Assembly: GCA_005788065.1 (NCBI GenBank)
Contig: SXZD01000307.1
Coordinates: 1-6,757 of the forward strand
Direction: 5' to 3'
DNA from: Burkholderiales bacterium
Lineage (GTDB): Bacteria; Pseudomonadota; Gammaproteobacteria; Burkholderiales; Burkholderiaceae_B
Length of the DNA: 6,757 bases
Shown: positions 4,957 through 6,757 of the stretch, one piece after another
Numbering within the stretch: the stretch's first letter is position 1
Layout of the letters: every line of letters begins with the position of its first letter
Made by a program: the position numbers and the translations under genes
Notes under the pieces: model-generated
Databases searched by the model: none
What the model was told of the DNA's origin: nothing
What the model saw: the letters and a program-made list of their open reading frames with translations, nothing else

Positions 4957-6723
4957 TCAGTCGCCCAGCGCCACACCTTCCCGTCGCGGATCTGCAACGC
5001 CTTGCCAGCCCGCCTGTGTGCGGATGATCCATGCAATTCCGCTGGTCTGCGGTGTCAGATTGACCGGGATGTCGTCCCGTCCCGGGCCGGCGGGCAGGAC
5101 ATCCCGCAGCCCCTTGATGCTGATCATGTCCAACTGACCGCTCTCGATGTCCAGACGGCTTTCCCGCAAGGTGATGTGCGGAGCCGCCACCGACTGGGCG
5201 GGCGCATGGCTGCCCCACCAGTGGGCATACAGTCGGGAGGCGATGTAGGACGGAATCTGCGGGCCTCCAGGCGAGCCGATGATGCCCAGCACCTGTTGCG
5301 GTTTGTCATTGCTCAGTACGATGGTCGGTGCCATCGAACTGCGGGGGCGTTTGCCGGGCTCGAACGCGTTGGGGCCGGGTGCTGCGCCGCGCTGTGGAGG
5401 ACGCAGATCAAAATCCGTCAACTGGTTGTTCAGCAGAAATCCGTTGACCATGATCCGCGAGCCGAACTGGTCTTCGATGGAGCTGGTCAGTGCCACGGCA
5501 TTGCCCTCCGCATCGACAACCGACAGGTGCGTGGTCGATGGCCGCTCGTCCCTGGCTGGCAGCGCACCGGAGAGGCTGAAACCGGTCAGGCGCTGCTGCA
5601 GGTAGGGCTGGCTGATGAGCCGGGCCACCGGGACATCAACGCGATCGGGGTCGCCCACATGGCGCAACCGGTCTTCATACGCCAGACGACTGGCGGTCAT
5701 CCAGGGGCCGAGTTGGCCAACGTTCCATTGCGTTGTCAGTCCTGCCTGCCGCAGCAGGGGCTTGGCATCACGGCCCGCATGCTGCATCTCAAGCAATTGG
5801 AGCATCTGCAACACGGCGATGCCGCCTGCTGAAGGCGGTGGCATGCCACACACCTGCATTTTCAGTACGACGCTGCAGACCGGTGCGCGTTCGACGGCGC
5901 GGTAGTTCTGAAAATCGCTCTCCTGCAGACGCGATGGGCTACCGGTCTTGTTGCGGATGGCCGCGATGATCTGCCGCGGCATGTCCCCTTGATAAAACCC
6001 TTTGTTGCCGCTTGAAGCCAGTTTGCGCAGGGTCTGTGCCAGGGCCGGATTGCGGATGTAGATACCGCTCTGCACCGCTTTGTCATTGGGGTAATACAGC
6101 TCGGCCGCATGCACGTCCTCTTTCAGAAGCTTGTCGTTCTCAAGCAGTGACTGCAGGCGGGGCGATACAAAAAATCCGTTTTCGGCCAGGTTGATGGCGG
6201 GCTCAAACAGCGTGTTCCATGGCAGCTTTCCGTGCTGCGCGTGGGTTTGCCAGAGCAGGGCGGTCAATCCCGGTACGCCCACGGCCTTGCCCTCGCGCAC
6301 CACATCGGCGAAAGGCAGCGCTTTGCCCTCCGCGTCCCGGTAATCGTCAATACGACCGGCCGATGGTGCCGTTTCGCGCCCGTCCCATGCCTGCAGTTTC
6401 TGGGTTTTTTGATGCCAGGTGAGCATGAATCCCCCGCCGCCGATGCCGGAGGATTGCGGTTCAACCAGATTGAGCACCCATTGCGCCGCGATGGCGGCAT
6501 CCACCGCGCTGCCGCCTTTTCGCAGGATGTCGGCACCCGCTTCGCTGGCATAGCGGTTGGCTGCGACGATCATCCAGCGTTTTGCATCGGTGCTGCCCGG
6601 AATATTGACAGGCTCTGCCTTGATGCGCGTGGGGGCTTCAGGCTCTTGGGCAAAGCCGCTGGCACAGGCGAAAAAAAGGCAGCCACACAGGGCTGCCCGG
6701 TATGTCAGAAAGGGTAACCTCAC
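4957..6723 (-). CDS. ggt: Periplasmic gamma-glutamyltransferase (glutathione hydrolase)
   Basis: This Ntn-hydrolase cleaves the gamma-glutamyl bond of glutathione and related compounds, or transfers the glutamyl group to amino acids or peptides. The 588-residue precursor has a signal peptide (residues 1-25, likely cut after GFA). It should then split itself before Thr397 in STTHLSVVD, making a large and a small subunit with Thr397 as nucleophile. Glutamate-binding residues are present: Arg115 in WDGRETAP, Asn433 and Asp437 in LLNNQLTDF, Ser462-Ser463 in RSSMAPT, and SPGG at 484-487. The position of E. coli Asn411 is Glu417, as in Bacillus enzymes. The lid-loop region (438-457) is shorter than in E. 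coli. Cys283 and Cys292 could form a disulfide. The start is GTG at 6723, with no clear Shine-Dalgarno and the frame open to the window edge. A farther start cannot be excluded, but the signal peptide supports GTG. Confidence 0.95.
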   Translation of the reverse strand: MRLPFLTYRAALCGCLFFACASGFAQEPEAPTRIKAEPVNIPGSTDAKRWMIVAANRYASEAGADILRKGGSAVDAAIAAQWVLNLVEPQSSGIGGGGFMLTWHQKTQKLQAWDGRETAPSAGRIDDYRDAEGKALPFADVVREGKAVGVPGLTALLWQTHAQHGKLPWNTLFEPAINLAENGFFVSPRLQSLLENDKLLKEDVHAAELYYPNDKAVQSGIYIRNPALAQTLRKLASSGNKGFYQGDMPRQIIAAIRNKTGSPSRLQESDFQNYRAVERAPVCSVVLKMQVCGMPPPSAGGIAVLQMLQLLEMQHAGRDAKPLLRQAGLTTQWNVGQLGPWMTASRLAYEDRLRHVGDPDRVDVPVARLISQPYLQQRLTGFSLSGALPARDERPSTTHLSVVDAEGNAVALTSSIEDQFGSRIMVNGFLLNNQLTDFDLRPPQRGAAPGPNAFEPGKRPRSSMAPTIVLSNDKPQQVLGIIGSPGGPQIPSYIASRLYAHWWGSHAPAQSVAAPHITLRESRLDIESGQLDMISIKGLRDVLPAGPGRDDIPVNLTPQTSGIAWIIRTQAGWQGVADPRREGVALGD

Positions 6724-6757
6724 AGTAAGGGCACAATCATCAGAGCAACAATGTTGA

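Noticed and set aside
3744..5036. Long open frame of 430 codons on the minus strand across murJ and the ggt end
   Set aside because: It lies antisense to the clearly conserved murJ, has a His/Gln/Arg/Gly-rich composition typical of high-GC shadow frames, and shows no recognisable domain.
5002..5832. Plus-strand frame of 276 codons antisense to ggt
   Set aside because: The ggt strand carries all the catalytic motifs and the signal peptide. The antisense frame has no coherent hydrophobic or domain pattern.
6655..6723. Possible lipoprotein signal in Ggt (FFAC near residues 17-20)
   Set aside because: The lipobox position -3 is Phe rather than Leu, Val or Ile, and GFA followed by QE gives a better signal peptidase I site, so a soluble periplasmic protein is more likely.
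1..6757. Mobile elements, CRISPR arrays, tRNA genes or a defence-type gene cluster
   Set aside because: No transposase, integrase, repeat-spacer pattern or tRNA-like fold was seen by eye. The content is core metabolism, translation and envelope genes.

Overview
The window looks like an ordinary chromosomal stretch of a GC-rich betaproteobacterium, most likely Burkholderiales and possibly Alcaligenaceae. That placement is inferred from betaproteobacterial-type protein sequences, the dxs-folE2 junction, the betaproteobacterial DUF3579 gene, and the grouping of DUF3579, rpsT and murJ. No rRNA, tRNA, CRISPR array, insertion sequence, integrase or phage gene is visible. I see no evidence of a new multi-gene system. 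The more interesting signals lie at gene borders and in one structured intergenic region.

Layout. Positions 2-823 (+) hold the 3' part of dxs (1-deoxy-D-xylulose-5-phosphate synthase), entering from outside the window. Its stop overlaps the folE2 start (820-1641, +) by four bases, so the two look translationally coupled. After a strong hairpin (1651-1673) comes a class I glutamine amidotransferase-like gene (1699-2439, +). A candidate promoter sits across that gene's stop codon and would drive a DUF3579 gene (2538-2858, +). The ribosomal protein S20 gene rpsT (3047-3310, -) converges on DUF3579. The 188-base gap between them holds a U-tailed terminator for rpsT and two further hairpins. murJ (3390-4952, +), the lipid II flippase gene, diverges from rpsT across a 79-base promoter region. 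A periplasmic gamma-glutamyltransferase gene, ggt (4957-6723, -), converges on murJ with only four bases between their stop codons.

Function. dxs commits pyruvate and glyceraldehyde 3-phosphate to the MEP isoprenoid pathway, and also feeds thiamine and pyridoxal synthesis. folE2 makes the first pterin intermediate for folate. murJ exports lipid II, which is built on an isoprenoid carrier. ggt processes glutathione and other gamma-glutamyl compounds in the periplasm. These are largely independent housekeeping functions; only dxs-folE2, perhaps with the amidotransferase gene, looks like an operon.
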